From Sphingomonadales bacterium Ga0077559 (lineage in GTDB: Bacteria; Pseudomonadota; Alphaproteobacteria; Sphingomonadales; Sphingomonadaceae), in NCBI GenBank assembly GCA_001464315.1, contig LNFK01000032.1, positions 1-36,477 on the forward strand: a stretch of DNA of 36,477 nucleotides, written 5' to 3'. Position numbers and translations under genes: made by a program. Positions 1-8,118 of the stretch are shown here, piece by piece. How positions within the stretch are numbered: position 1 is the stretch's first letter; every line of letters begins with the position of its first letter. The notes beneath the pieces were generated by a model. The model was not told the origin of the DNA and did not search any database. It saw nothing but the letters and a program-made list of their open reading frames with translations.

Positions 1-886
1 CCGCGCCTGCCGTTACGCATTCCTCGAACTCGGTGTGCCCGACGGTATCATTGTCGCCCGCACCGACTCGCTCGGCGCTGGTTTGACCAAGCAAATTGCA
101 GTTTCCAAAGAAGCCGGCGACTTGGGCGATCTTTACAACAGCTTCCTTGATTGTGAAGAAATCGATCCGGCAACCGCACAGAATGGCGATGTCATCCTGA
201 ACCGTAATGGCAAGCTGCTTCGTCCCAAGCGTCTGCCTTCGAACCTGTTCCAGTTCCGCGCTGGTACCGGCGAGGACCGCTGCGTGCTTGACTGCATTAC
301 CAGCTTGCAAAACGGCGCTGATCTGATCTGGATCGAAACCGAAAAGCCGCATATCGATCAGATTGCAGGCATGGTCGACCGCATCCGCGAAGTCGTTCCA
401 AATGCAAAGCTTGCTTATAACAACTCGCCAAGCTTCAACTGGACTCTGAATTTCCGTCAGCAAGTTTTCGATGCCTGGTCAGCTGACGGCAAGGATGTGT
501 CGGCATATGACCGCGCAAACCTCATGAGCGCGTCGTATGATGAGACCAACCTTGGCATTGAAGCAGATGCGCGCATCCAGAATTTCCAACGCGATTCGGC
601 CAAGCGTGCTGGTATTTTCCATCACCTGATCACGCTACCGACCTATCATACCGCAGCGCTCAGCACCGACAATCTTGCCAAGGATTATTTCGGTGAAATG
701 GGCATGCTGGGCTATGTCGCTGGCGTTCAGCGCAAGGAAATCCGTCAGGGCATCGCTTGCGTCAAGCATCAGAATATGTCCGGCTCCGACATTGGCGATG
801 ATCATAAGGAATATTTTGCCGGAGAAGCCGCGCTGAAGGCGGGCGGCAAAGACAATACTATGAACCAGTTCGCGAACGCAGCCTGA
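1..886 (+). CDS. aceA: Isocitrate lyase, C-terminal part (5' end outside window)
   Basis: Isocitrate lyase splits isocitrate into glyoxylate and succinate, the first step of the glyoxylate shunt used on acetate, fatty acids or PHB. The frame is open from base 2, so the gene starts upstream; a GTG at 35 is internal. Visible family motifs are GIIVARTDS near the left edge, the NNSPSFNW substrate-binding stretch (NCSPSFNW in E. coli), FHHLITLPTYHTAAL, and a VKHQNMSGSDIGDDH tail region. The catalytic KKCGH loop must lie just upstream of the window. The length and insertions resemble the longer (about 530-residue) isocitrate lyases of many alphaproteobacteria. The small ORF at 897 follows after 10 bases and is probably on the same mRNA. 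3-Hydroxybutyrate dehydrogenase nearby fits the same acetyl-CoA economy. Family assignment is firm. Confidence 0.96.
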   Translation, partial: RACRYAFLELGVPDGIIVARTDSLGAGLTKQIAVSKEAGDLGDLYNSFLDCEEIDPATAQNGDVILNRNGKLLRPKRLPSNLFQFRAGTGEDRCVLDCITSLQNGADLIWIETEKPHIDQIAGMVDRIREVVPNAKLAYNNSPSFNWTLNFRQQVFDAWSADGKDVSAYDRANLMSASYDETNLGIEADARIQNFQRDSAKRAGIFHHLITLPTYHTAALSTDNLAKDYFGEMGMLGYVAGVQRKEIRQGIACVKHQNMSGSDIGDDHKEYFAGEAALKAGGKDNTMNQFANAA

Positions 887-896
887 GGAGGGCCAC

Positions 897-1055
897 ATGG
901 GTGAGCCACCACGCGCGAGGGCCGTATTGTCGACCGAAGATTTGACGCTACTGAGACAGGCTTTGGTTCACTATCTGGAGGTTATCAAGGACCAGCCGGA
1001 ATCGGTGAAGTTTGCCAGACTCTACCACCGCTTGGGTAGTGCCGGCGGAAAGTAG
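897..1055 (+). CDS. Small 52-residue protein downstream of aceA, unknown function
   Basis: Unrecognised short ORF, 52 residues, ATG at 897 and TAG at 1053-1055. A strong Shine-Dalgarno (GGAGGG, 887-892) sits directly after the aceA stop, at good distance from the ATG, and a terminator follows 45 bases after the stop, so it looks like the last cistron of an aceA transcript. The product starts MGEPPRARAVLSTEDLTLL and continues with a likely amphipathic helix (LLRQALVHYLEVI) and a basic, aromatic end (FARLYHRLGSAGGK). There is no signal peptide, cysteine or membrane segment. It could be a small regulatory or stabilising partner of isocitrate lyase, but that is only a guess from position. Confidence 0.7.
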   Translation: MGEPPRARAVLSTEDLTLLRQALVHYLEVIKDQPESVKFARLYHRLGSAGGK

Positions 1056-1075
1056 CGGGCGCCTATTAAATTAGA

Positions 1076-1095
1076 GTTTTCCTGGGGAGGAAAAC
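1076..1095 (+). repeat. Perfect 8-bp hairpin with GGGG loop upstream of the terminator
   Basis: GTTTTCCT (1076-1083) and AGGAAAAC (1088-1095) are exact inverted repeats around a four-base GGGG loop. It lies between the small ORF and the intrinsic terminator at 1101. It may be an mRNA 3'-end stabiliser or part of a double terminator; there is no T-run directly after it. Confidence 0.6.
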
Positions 1096-1100
1096 ACCTG

Positions 1101-1131
1101 TGCCGCCGGCTATAATGCCGGCGGCATTTTT
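1101..1131 (+). terminator. Rho-independent terminator of the aceA transcript
   Basis: A perfect 10-bp stem, TGCCGCCGGC (1101-1110) with GCCGGCGGCA (1117-1126), a 6-base loop and then TTTTT (1127-1131). This is a textbook intrinsic terminator for aceA plus the small ORF. Confidence 0.92.
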
Positions 1132-1213
1132 GTTGGTTCGAAGATGTGCATCGCTAATATTATCTTAACGGCCTTCGGCTATGCGATGTCGGATATGAAG
1201 GTCGGAACCGATT

Positions 1214-1642
1214 ATGGATAATATTCAAAAACTGATCCTGGGCGTGTTGGGCATCGCCGGGATGCTCGTCATGTTGGTGCCGTCTCAAATCGAAGTTGCA
1301 CCCCAGCGTCCCCCGGCTGTCGCAGCGAGCGGTACGCCGGTCCCGCCTCCGGTCATGCCTCAAGATGGCAACGAAAACGGGAATGGCGGAGAAGAAGCGG
1401 TGGAGGAATCCGATTTCGAAGACGAAGATATCTTCTTGACGGGTGAGCCTGCCATCGACGGCAACCCTAGCCAAGGCCCGCAAAATTATCCAAACAATGT
1501 CCAGCAACCGCCGATGGATCAATATTCGGCACCGCAAAATTATGACTATAATCAGCCGGTGGGGATTTCGGGTTTTGCATCTCCTCAACCCAATCAACCG
1601 CCGACAAGTCCGCCTCAGCAACAGGACGTGCCTGGGTACTAA
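1214..1642 (+). CDS. Membrane-anchored acidic Pro/Asn/Gln-rich protein, unknown function
   Basis: 142 residues, not recognised. Residues about 5-23 form one hydrophobic segment (LILGVLGIAGMLVMLVP) that could be a membrane anchor or uncleaved signal. The rest is low complexity: a Pro/Val linker (about 30-50), a strongly acidic patch (GGEEAVEESDFEDEDIFL, about 58-75) and a Pro/Gln/Asn/Tyr-rich tail without charge. Such composition suggests an extended periplasmic or envelope-facing linker protein. I chose this frame over an opposite-strand ORF over the same bases because of the membrane segment, clear composition and a purine-rich GGTCGGA before the ATG. It converges on the amidohydrolase with only 6 bases between stops. 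Confidence 0.6.
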   Translation: MDNIQKLILGVLGIAGMLVMLVPSQIEVAPQRPPAVAASGTPVPPPVMPQDGNENGNGGEEAVEESDFEDEDIFLTGEPAIDGNPSQGPQNYPNNVQQPPMDQYSAPQNYDYNQPVGISGFASPQPNQPPTSPPQQQDVPGY

Positions 1643-1648
1643 GCCCCG

Positions 1649-2965
1649 TTATTTCTTCATAAGATCCATCGCGGCCGAGGTCATCGCTTCGGTCGCGGTC
1701 GAAATTACCTTTTCCGCGTCCGGTGCCCAATAAGGCGAATGCAGCGATGGCAGGGCTTTGCCGCCCTTCATAGCTGCATCATATTGACCCTGTGGAACCC
1801 CTCCAACCCAGAAGATCAGGCTTTCAATATTGGCTTTATCAGCGCGATAAAATTCGCTGAAGTCTTCGCCGCCCATGACCGGCGGCGTTGAAATAACCCG
1901 CTTTTCGCCGAAACGCTGCTTGAACAATGAAGCCATTCGCGCAGTCAGTTCGGGGGTATTATAAGTCGCGGGCGTGAATTCATTTTCAGCGATAACAACT
2001 TCAGGCATCCTGTCGTCGGGCATTCCAGCCGAAATTGCCTCACCCTTGGCAATCCGGCGAATGCCATCAAGCAGCAACTTGCGCGTCTCGTCCGAATAGC
2101 TGCGCACTGTCAGCAGCATCGTCACTTCGTCCGATATGATGTTATGCTTCGCCCCGCCATGGATGCTGCCCACCGTAACGACAGCTGCATCTTGAGGATC
2201 GACTTCGCGGCTGACGAGTGTTTGCAAACTGCCGACTATGCGGCTGGCCAGCACAATCGGATCCTTTGTCGTTTGCGGATACGCGCCGTGGCCGCCGACG
2301 CCTTTGACTTTTATGTCCACGCTGTCGACATTGGCCAAGGCAAAGCCCGATGAATAGCCGATGGCACCCGCCGGGAACTGCGCTGCATCGTGAAAACCAA
2401 TGACATATTTCGGTTTGGGAAACCGTGTGTAAAGACCATCGGCCAGCATCGCACGCGCACCCGAACCGATTTCTTCGGCGGGTTGCAGGATCATAACGAG
2501 CGTGCCCGACCATTTATCCTTACTCGCCACTAGCTGGCGCGCTGTACCTACCCAGGCCGACATATGGGTGTCATGGCCGCAGGCATGCATCACCCCGGTT
2601 TCAAGGCCTGACTTGCTAACCCCTTTGACTTTCGACGCATAAGGCAGGCCAGTTTGCTCGATAACCGGCAGTCCATCCATATCGGCGCGGATCATCACTA
2701 CCGGGCCAGGGCCATTTTTCATCACTGCAACAACACCGGTTTGGCCGACTTTTTCGGTCACAGTAAAGCCCAACCGCTTGGCCTCAGCTGCGAGCTTTGC
2801 CGATGTCCGGAATTCCTGAAAGCTCAGCTCCGGATTCGCATGCAGATCACGATACAGTTCCATCAGCGACGGCATGTCTATCTCGACGGCCTTGCGGACA
2901 TCGTCCGCCTGCACTGGCGTAGCCGCTAAAGCCGCCAAAACAGCTGACCCCAACAGAGTTTTCAT
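1649..2965 (-). CDS. Secreted M20-family amidohydrolase (hippurate hydrolase/aminoacylase type)
   Basis: Metal-dependent M20D amidohydrolase of about 438 residues that hydrolyses N-acyl amino acids or similar amides; the substrate is not predictable. Seen motifs are MIRADMDGLPV (about 91-101), HACGHDTHM (about 127-135, with Cys129 and His131 as likely metal ligands), LQPAEEIGSGA (about 160-170, the Glu pair), GFHD (about 190-193), MGGEDFSEFY, and SLHSPYW near the end supplying the last His. Residues 1-20 form a signal peptide ending VQA, so it probably works in the periplasm. The start at 2965 is preferred over an upstream in-frame ATG at 2989 because it has a GGGGAG ribosome site and begins directly with the signal peptide. 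The 3-hydroxybutyrate dehydrogenase gene lies upstream on the same strand with a 43-base gap. Confidence 0.9.
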   Translation of the reverse strand: MKTLLGSAVLAALAATPVQADDVRKAVEIDMPSLMELYRDLHANPELSFQEFRTSAKLAAEAKRLGFTVTEKVGQTGVVAVMKNGPGPVVMIRADMDGLPVIEQTGLPYASKVKGVSKSGLETGVMHACGHDTHMSAWVGTARQLVASKDKWSGTLVMILQPAEEIGSGARAMLADGLYTRFPKPKYVIGFHDAAQFPAGAIGYSSGFALANVDSVDIKVKGVGGHGAYPQTTKDPIVLASRIVGSLQTLVSREVDPQDAAVVTVGSIHGGAKHNIISDEVTMLLTVRSYSDETRKLLLDGIRRIAKGEAISAGMPDDRMPEVVIAENEFTPATYNTPELTARMASLFKQRFGEKRVISTPPVMGGEDFSEFYRADKANIESLIFWVGGVPQGQYDAAMKGGKALPSLHSPYWAPDAEKVISTATEAMTSAAMDLMKK

Positions 2966-3008
2966 TTTGTTGCTCCCCAGCAAATACATGTCTTAGGCTA
3001 TCGCACCC

Positions 3009-3794
3009 TTATTGCGCCGTCCATCCCCCATCGACGCTCAGGTTTGCACCGGTCATCGCGCTGGCTTCATCGCGGCACAGGAACACGGCGAGTGCGGCCA
3101 GTTGCTCCACCTGCACAAACTGCTTCTGAGGCTGATTGGCAAGCAGCACATCGTTGATAACCTGATCGCGAGTCAAGCCGCGCGCCTTCATCGTATCGGG
3201 GATCTGGTTTTCAACCAGCGACGTCCAGACGTAACCGGGGCAGATGCAATTAACGGTGATCCCCTGCGTCGCCACTTCCAAAGCAATTGTTTTGGTGAAA
3301 CCGGCGAGCCCATGTTTTGCGGCATTGTACGCGGATTTATAAGGAGAGGCGACAAGGCTGTGCATCGAGCCGGTATTGATTACCCTGCCCCAGCCCTTAG
3401 TCTTCATCCCCGGCAATGCAGCTTTTGTGGTGTGGAATGCCGACGACAATATGATGGCAAGAATCGCATCCCATTTATCGTCAGGAAACTCGTCGACAGG
3501 TGCCACATGCTGGATACCTGCATTGTTGATCAAGATATCGGGACTTCCAAACTGCGCGGTACAATCTGCGACCATTGCTCGGATTTCGTCCGGCTTCGTC
3601 ATGTCCGCACTCGAATAAAGCGCTCCTGCATTACTTATCGTGACAAGATCTGCGACATTGGCTTCAATCTCGGCTTGATCGCCTAACCCATTGATCATCA
3701 CATTAGCACCTTCGGCAGCCAATGCCCGTGCATAGCCAAGACCAATGCCCGATGTGGAGCCCGTGATAAGAGCAGTTTTGCCTTTGAGGAACAT
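3009..3794 (-). CDS. bdhA: D-3-hydroxybutyrate dehydrogenase
   Basis: NAD-dependent short-chain dehydrogenase of 261 residues that interconverts D-3-hydroxybutyrate and acetoacetate, a step in PHB use. The Rossmann motif TGSTSGIG lies at residues 11-18, NNAG at about 90-93, and the catalytic Ser143, Tyr156 and Lys160 are present. Gln95, His145, Lys153 and Gln197 sit where the Pseudomonas fragi enzyme has its substrate-carboxylate residues (numbers there are one lower), which makes 3-hydroxybutyrate dehydrogenase more likely than a generic SDR. The C-terminus TGANLSVDGGWTAQ is typical for the family. An AAGGTG lies about ten bases before the ATG. It probably shares a transcript with the downstream amidohydrolase. 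Confidence 0.93.
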   Translation of the reverse strand: MFLKGKTALITGSTSGIGLGYARALAAEGANVMINGLGDQAEIEANVADLVTISNAGALYSSADMTKPDEIRAMVADCTAQFGSPDILINNAGIQHVAPVDEFPDDKWDAILAIILSSAFHTTKAALPGMKTKGWGRVINTGSMHSLVASPYKSAYNAAKHGLAGFTKTIALEVATQGITVNCICPGYVWTSLVENQIPDTMKARGLTRDQVINDVLLANQPQKQFVQVEQLAALAVFLCRDEASAMTGANLSVDGGWTAQ

Positions 3795-3883
3795 AGGAGA
3801 ACACCTTTGCGTTATGAAGCAACTTTACTTGCGCTTTTGCTCGCTAACCGCAATGCTGGCGCTCGGCAATAACGGAGAATCGC

Positions 3884-4765
3884 ATGCGCCTTGATGACCT
3901 CGACCCCAGCGGGAATGTTAGTGATCAAGGCTCGGGTGGCGGCGGCTTTGGCGGTGGTAGCGGTGGAATGCTCGGGCTGGTTTTCGGCTTATTACCGATG
4001 TTGCTTGGTCGCAAACTGGGATGCGGCACCTTGGCGTTGATTGCCGTTGCAGGATATTTTGTGATGTCGAGCGGCATGCTCAATATGGAAAGTTCGGGCA
4101 TTGCACCTGCAGGCCAACAATCGGCAGCAGGTAACGTTGCATGCGATACGCAAGAGGAACTATTTGCTTGCCGAGTGTTAAAATCGACCGAAGACACTTG
4201 GAGCCAGCTGATCCAGAATTACAAACCCGCTACGCTTAACTTCTATCAAGGCGGCGGCCAATCAGGTTGCGGCGCGGCGCAATCAGCAATGGGTCCGTTT
4301 TATTGCCCGTCGGATGAGGGCATTTACCTCGACACTAGCTTCTTCGAACAGATGGAAAGCCAGATGGGCGCAGGCGGCGATTTTGCTTATGCTTATGTCA
4401 TTGCGCACGAAGTCGGACACCATATTCAAAATCTGGCAGGCATCGCCGATCAAGTGCGCACGCTTCAAGCGCGTTCGAGCCAGGCAGATGGCAACCGGTT
4501 GCAAGTAGGCATGGAATTGCAGGCCGACTGTTTTGCGGGCGTCTGGGCTGGCATTAATGCCAACCGCATAGAACCAGGCGACATCGAAGAAGGCATGCGC
4601 GCCGCCAATGCTATTGGCGACGACAAATTGATGGCTGACGCCGGACGCGCGCCTGTCGAGAGTATGTTCACGCACGGCACTTCCGAACAGCGGATGGAAG
4701 CGTTGAAGCGCGGAATTCAAAGCAAGAATCCGAATAGCTGTAATTATCTGCAAGGTGTGCAATAA
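3884..4765 (+). CDS. Neutral zinc metallopeptidase (YpfJ-like), membrane-anchored
   Basis: 293 residues. After a glycine-rich N-terminal stretch (about 17-30) comes a hydrophobic region (about 30-62) that should anchor it in the inner membrane, then an ectodomain. The zinc site HEVGHH (about 175-180, catalytic Glu176) and the downstream ELQADCFAGVWAG segment are hallmarks of the YpfJ/putative neutral zinc metallopeptidase family. Several Cys (about 87, 96, 129, 141) could form disulfides outside the cytoplasm. The physiological substrate is unknown in this family. The lactate-dehydrogenase-like gene begins 7 bases after the stop, so the two are likely co-transcribed. Confidence 0.92.
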   Translation: MRLDDLDPSGNVSDQGSGGGGFGGGSGGMLGLVFGLLPMLLGRKLGCGTLALIAVAGYFVMSSGMLNMESSGIAPAGQQSAAGNVACDTQEELFACRVLKSTEDTWSQLIQNYKPATLNFYQGGGQSGCGAAQSAMGPFYCPSDEGIYLDTSFFEQMESQMGAGGDFAYAYVIAHEVGHHIQNLAGIADQVRTLQARSSQADGNRLQVGMELQADCFAGVWAGINANRIEPGDIEEGMRAANAIGDDKLMADAGRAPVESMFTHGTSEQRMEALKRGIQSKNPNSCNYLQGVQ

Positions 4766-4772
4766 GCCGCCC

Positions 4773-5933
4773 ATGCGGCTTACCGATTGCCATAATGTTG
4801 AAGATTTCCGTAGGTTAGCCAAGGCGCGGCTGCCGTCGCCAATATTTAATTATATCGACGGCGCGGCAGATGACGAGCGCACGAAGGATCGAAATACGTC
4901 GTCATTTGATGACTGTTATCTGGTGCCAAATGTGCTGGCCGGTGTGTCAGAAATTGACATGAGCGCGACGGTGATGGGCAAACGCATTGCGATGCCGTTG
5001 TTGCTCTCGCCGACTGCATTGCAGCGGCTGTTCCACTGGCAGGGAGAGCGTGCGGTTGGCGCGACAGCGCAAACCTTTGATACTTGGTTCGGGATATCGT
5101 CGCTTGCGACGGTCAGCATTGAAGAAGTTGGTGAAACTATCAAATCGCCCAAGCTGTTCCAGCTCTACATTCATAAGGATAAGGGACTGAATGCCTCGAT
5201 GATCGAACGTTGTAAGGCGGCGAAGTTCGATGCGATTGCCCTCACCGTCGATACCATTGTTTCGGGCAACCGCGAACGATGCCTGCGGAGCGGGTTCACA
5301 TCGCCTCCCCGCTTCACGCCTGCTTCGGTGTTGAGCTATGCGACGCACCCAGGCTGGGTTGCCAACTATTTGCTTCGCGAAAAGTTTGCGCTGCCCAATT
5401 TGCAAACGCATGTCGATGCAGGCACAAATGTCGCGGTTTCGGTCGCCGAATATTTCAACACCATGCTCGATACATCGATGGACTGGAAAATGGCTGAGAA
5501 GGTCCGCGCCGATTGGGGCGGGCATTTTTGCTTGAAAGGCATCATGTCAGTCGAGGACGCCAAACGCGCGGTCGATATTGGCGCGACGGCGATCATGGTA
5601 TCGAACCACGGAGGTCGACAACTCGACGGATCACGATCGCCCTTCGATCAGATTGCCGAAATCGCCGACGCCGTCGGCGGCAAGATCGACATCATTTGCG
5701 ATGGCGGCGTCCGGCGCGGTAGCCATGTCCTCAAAGCAATCGCCGCCGGGGCAACGGCTTGCTCCGGTGGGCGATTATATTTGTACGCGCTGGCGGCGGC
5801 TGGCGAACCCGGCGTCCGGCGTATCGTAGGCAAACTACGTGATGAGATCGAACGCGACATGAAACTCATGGGCGTCCGATCTGTCTCTGAACTTAACTCT
5901 TCGTTGTTACGCTGGCGGTCGGTCGGTCTGTAG
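4773..5933 (+). CDS. lldD: FMN-dependent alpha-hydroxyacid dehydrogenase (L-lactate dehydrogenase type)
   Basis: Member of the FMN-dependent 2-hydroxyacid oxidase/dehydrogenase family (LldD, glycolate oxidase, mandelate dehydrogenase), about 386 residues, a TIM barrel. Seen: IDGAADDE near the N-terminus, LSPTALQRLFH, LFQLYIHKD (Tyr132 area), LTVDT, and the signature SNHGGRQLDG at about 277-286 with catalytic His279 and carboxylate-binding Arg282, followed by IICDGGVRRGSHVLKAIAAGA for FMN phosphate. L-lactate is the likeliest substrate, but glycolate or mandelate cannot be excluded. ATG 4773 is preferred; a GTG at 4755 in the same frame overlaps the peptidase gene, and neither has a strong ribosome site. 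The last 41 bases overlap the 3' end of convergent creD. Confidence 0.85.
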   Translation: MRLTDCHNVEDFRRLAKARLPSPIFNYIDGAADDERTKDRNTSSFDDCYLVPNVLAGVSEIDMSATVMGKRIAMPLLLSPTALQRLFHWQGERAVGATAQTFDTWFGISSLATVSIEEVGETIKSPKLFQLYIHKDKGLNASMIERCKAAKFDAIALTVDTIVSGNRERCLRSGFTSPPRFTPASVLSYATHPGWVANYLLREKFALPNLQTHVDAGTNVAVSVAEYFNTMLDTSMDWKMAEKVRADWGGHFCLKGIMSVEDAKRAVDIGATAIMVSNHGGRQLDGSRSPFDQIAEIADAVGGKIDIICDGGVRRGSHVLKAIAAGATACSGGRLYLYALAAAGEPGVRRIVGKLRDEIERDMKLMGVRSVSELNSSLLRWRSVGL

Positions 5934-7329
5934 TTGGTTCGCCTGCAACTTCGCGCTTGGCACCCCAGTCGATGGCGCGTGTTGCCCACATGACTACCGC
6001 GAGTGCGACGAAGAGCAGCAGCGAGCCGATGATCAGCGAGTATGCCTCAAGGTTCAGCAGTACGTAAAGTGTGGCATACAGCCCAACCAGTAGGCCCCCA
6101 ATAAACCGGGCTCGCATCCAGCTTTTCAATATCGCCGCCGAATAAGCCGTCAGCAATCCGGTTATCCCGCCGCCAGCAACCAGATAGGCCCACATGAAGC
6201 CGACAACCTCGGCAAAGGCGAGCAGCAGCACGAAGAACAGTACCAGCCCGGCGCCTGTCAGCAAATACTCCGCCGCTGCAACCTTTGCACCAGCGATCAA
6301 GTCGAACATCAGGAACGCCAGGAAAGTGAAACCGATAAACAGGAATCCGTACTTCACCGAACGATCCACCTGACTGTAGAGGTCGACAGGCTCAATCAAC
6401 CCGATGGTTGCCGCCTGACTCTGTCCGCCACCAGCAGACGGCGCGCTTACGTTCATCACCTCCATACTATCATATTTGGTGATATTGGCCGGTACAGGCG
6501 CAGCCAAGTCGTCAGTCAGTACGAGCGCCTGACCCAGTGCAAGATTGGTTACTGCATGGCTTGATGTAAATCCTGATGATTTAACATCGCGTTGGGTTGG
6601 CAAGAAGTCGCCAGCGAAGCTTGGGCTCGGCCAACTCGACTTCACGTTCCACTTAGTTTCCCCGCCGCGCGGAACCATCGTCAGTGTCTTGTTACCGCGA
6701 ATGGCGAAGTTGTAGGTGACTTCCATTGGGGAAACTGCGTCCCAATCGACAAAGGTGAAGAAACCCGAACCGCCCGATGCCGCCAATCCCTTGCCGGGTT
6801 GCAACTCGAGCCAGGTGCCATTGACCTCAACCTTGCTGTCGGCCTGAAGTCCGCGCGCGTCGGATATTCCGAACCGCAACTCTGCCCCTGCCAGGTTCAA
6901 CGCCTCACGCGCGATACCATAACGCGCGAAATCGGCCGGCAAGGCAAAGCGCGCCGACCCGCTATTCTCGGCAACGAACAGGACGCTCTCGTAAATCGAC
7001 TTCCGTTTGCGATCCGGCTTCAGATTAGTGGTCAGCGTATTGGTCTCTGGCGAGAGGAAAAGCTCTTTGGTCACTTGGACGGTGCGCGTTGTCTGGCGGC
7101 CGTTCTGGTCGACGGTCTCGACGCTGTTAGCGGTATAGGGAATGACGAGCACTGGTCCGACAACGACTTGCGGACCGCCCCAACCCGCGGCGATCGAATT
7201 TTGAGCGACGTTCGATTGCTCCTGCCGGTCCCAGACCAGCGCGTAAACCATCATCAGCGGGATCACGAGCGCAATTCCAATAACTCCGGCAAGGAACAGT
7301 TTCCATCCGGGACTTCGTTCGGTTGTCAT
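5893..7329 (-). CDS. creD: Inner membrane protein CreD family
   Basis: 478 residues with the CreD layout: an N-terminal membrane helix (about 10-31), a large periplasmic domain containing the conserved QSNVAQNSIAAGWGGPQ and VVVGPVLVIPY stretches, then about six membrane helices from residue 320 on (GFLFIGFTFLAFLMFDL, GLVLFFVLLLAFAEVVG and others). CreD is tied to cell-envelope stress and beta-lactam response in enterobacteria and Stenotrophomonas; its molecular role is not settled. No creBC two-component genes are next to it here. The stop lies inside the 3' end of the lactate-dehydrogenase-like gene (41-base tail-to-tail overlap). Confidence 0.93.
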   Translation of the reverse strand: MTTERSPGWKLFLAGVIGIALVIPLMMVYALVWDRQEQSNVAQNSIAAGWGGPQVVVGPVLVIPYTANSVETVDQNGRQTTRTVQVTKELFLSPETNTLTTNLKPDRKRKSIYESVLFVAENSGSARFALPADFARYGIAREALNLAGAELRFGISDARGLQADSKVEVNGTWLELQPGKGLAASGGSGFFTFVDWDAVSPMEVTYNFAIRGNKTLTMVPRGGETKWNVKSSWPSPSFAGDFLPTQRDVKSSGFTSSHAVTNLALGQALVLTDDLAAPVPANITKYDSMEVMNVSAPSAGGGQSQAATIGLIEPVDLYSQVDRSVKYGFLFIGFTFLAFLMFDLIAGAKVAAAEYLLTGAGLVLFFVLLLAFAEVVGFMWAYLVAGGGITGLLTAYSAAILKSWMRARFIGGLLVGLYATLYVLLNLEAYSLIIGSLLLFVALAVVMWATRAIDWGAKREVAGEPTTDRPTASVTTKS

Positions 7330-7426
7330 GATTTGATTGCCTCCTGTGTGCTGCTTTTAGCCGCCACTTCATGACAAGTCTCGCCATGAAAGCCATGATG
7401 GGAAGGTGAGGAAATCGTGAAAAGCG

Positions 7427-8041
7427 TCACGCTGTACTGAACAGGAACCAGATCGCAATCGCGGCCAGCAATCCTGCAAAAATGCGTCGTATGATGTGGC
7501 TTCTATCGCCCACTGAAATCCAGCCATGCGCGTGCCCGGCGAACGCTACTATCAAGAGGTGGATCGCAGTCGCAATCGCAACATAACTTGCCGAAAGCAG
7601 CCCGGTCTGCGGCGCTATCGGAACTGCTGTTGAAATATAGGCAGGCAGCACGGTAATGAAAAACACCGCGGCCTTCGGGTTTAGCAAATTCAAAAGCAAC
7701 CCATGCCGAAACCATGCGCCGAGCGCATTCTGGTTGGCGATATCGGGCGAAAGCTCGTCTTTACCTGCCCATGCCTTCCACGCTAGCCATAATAGATAGG
7801 CCACCCCGGCGTAACGCAGCAGGCCGAAAACAAATGGCGAGCGGGTAGCCAGTTCAGCCAAACCCACCGCCGATGCAGCAGCGAGCAAGCCAAGTCCCAA
7901 CGCAATTCCTGACACGGCAGCAAAACCCGACCGTTTGCCGTAACTGGCACTGGTGAGTGCGAGCCAAGCCATATTCGGGCCGGGCGTCAACTCGATTAGC
8001 AACGTGGTTAACAAAAAAGGTGCGTATAGGTCGGTCAGCAT
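7427..8041 (-). CDS. LysE/RhtB-family amino-acid exporter
   Basis: 204-residue inner-membrane exporter of the LysE superfamily. The N-terminal helix is followed by the family motif LTPGPNMAWLALTSASYGKRSG (shown here in part; residues about 17-35), then helices at about 38-60, 68-86, 112-135, 145-170 and a C-terminal one, and the LLNLLNPKAAVFFI motif. It should export an amino acid or derivative; the substrate cannot be told. The open frame extends 47 codons further upstream, but that extension is basic, has no membrane character and runs into the divergent oxidoreductase gene, so ATG 8041 is taken as start. Confidence 0.9.
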   Translation of the reverse strand: MLTDLYAPFLLTTLLIELTPGPNMAWLALTSASYGKRSGFAAVSGIALGLGLLAAASAVGLAELATRSPFVFGLLRYAGVAYLLWLAWKAWAGKDELSPDIANQNALGAWFRHGLLLNLLNPKAAVFFITVLPAYISTAVPIAPQTGLLSASYVAIATAIHLLIVAFAGHAHGWISVGDRSHIIRRIFAGLLAAIAIWFLFSTA

Positions 8042-8118
8042 TGCCAACGCTATGGCACGGCATGCAAACATAGTCGATTGCGCTTGGCTTTGGAGCCGTC
8101 CGCTACCATCTACACCAT

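Noticed and set aside
1111-1116. TATAAT as a promoter -10 box
   Set aside because: It is the loop of a perfect terminator stem and no -35 box lies at a fitting distance.
1160-1621. 153-codon minus-strand ORF over the Pro-rich protein
   Set aside because: Arg/Ile/His-rich with no ribosome site or domain; the plus-strand frame has a membrane segment and coherent composition.
6592-7374. 260-codon plus-strand ORF opposite creD
   Set aside because: No family features and fully antisense to creD.
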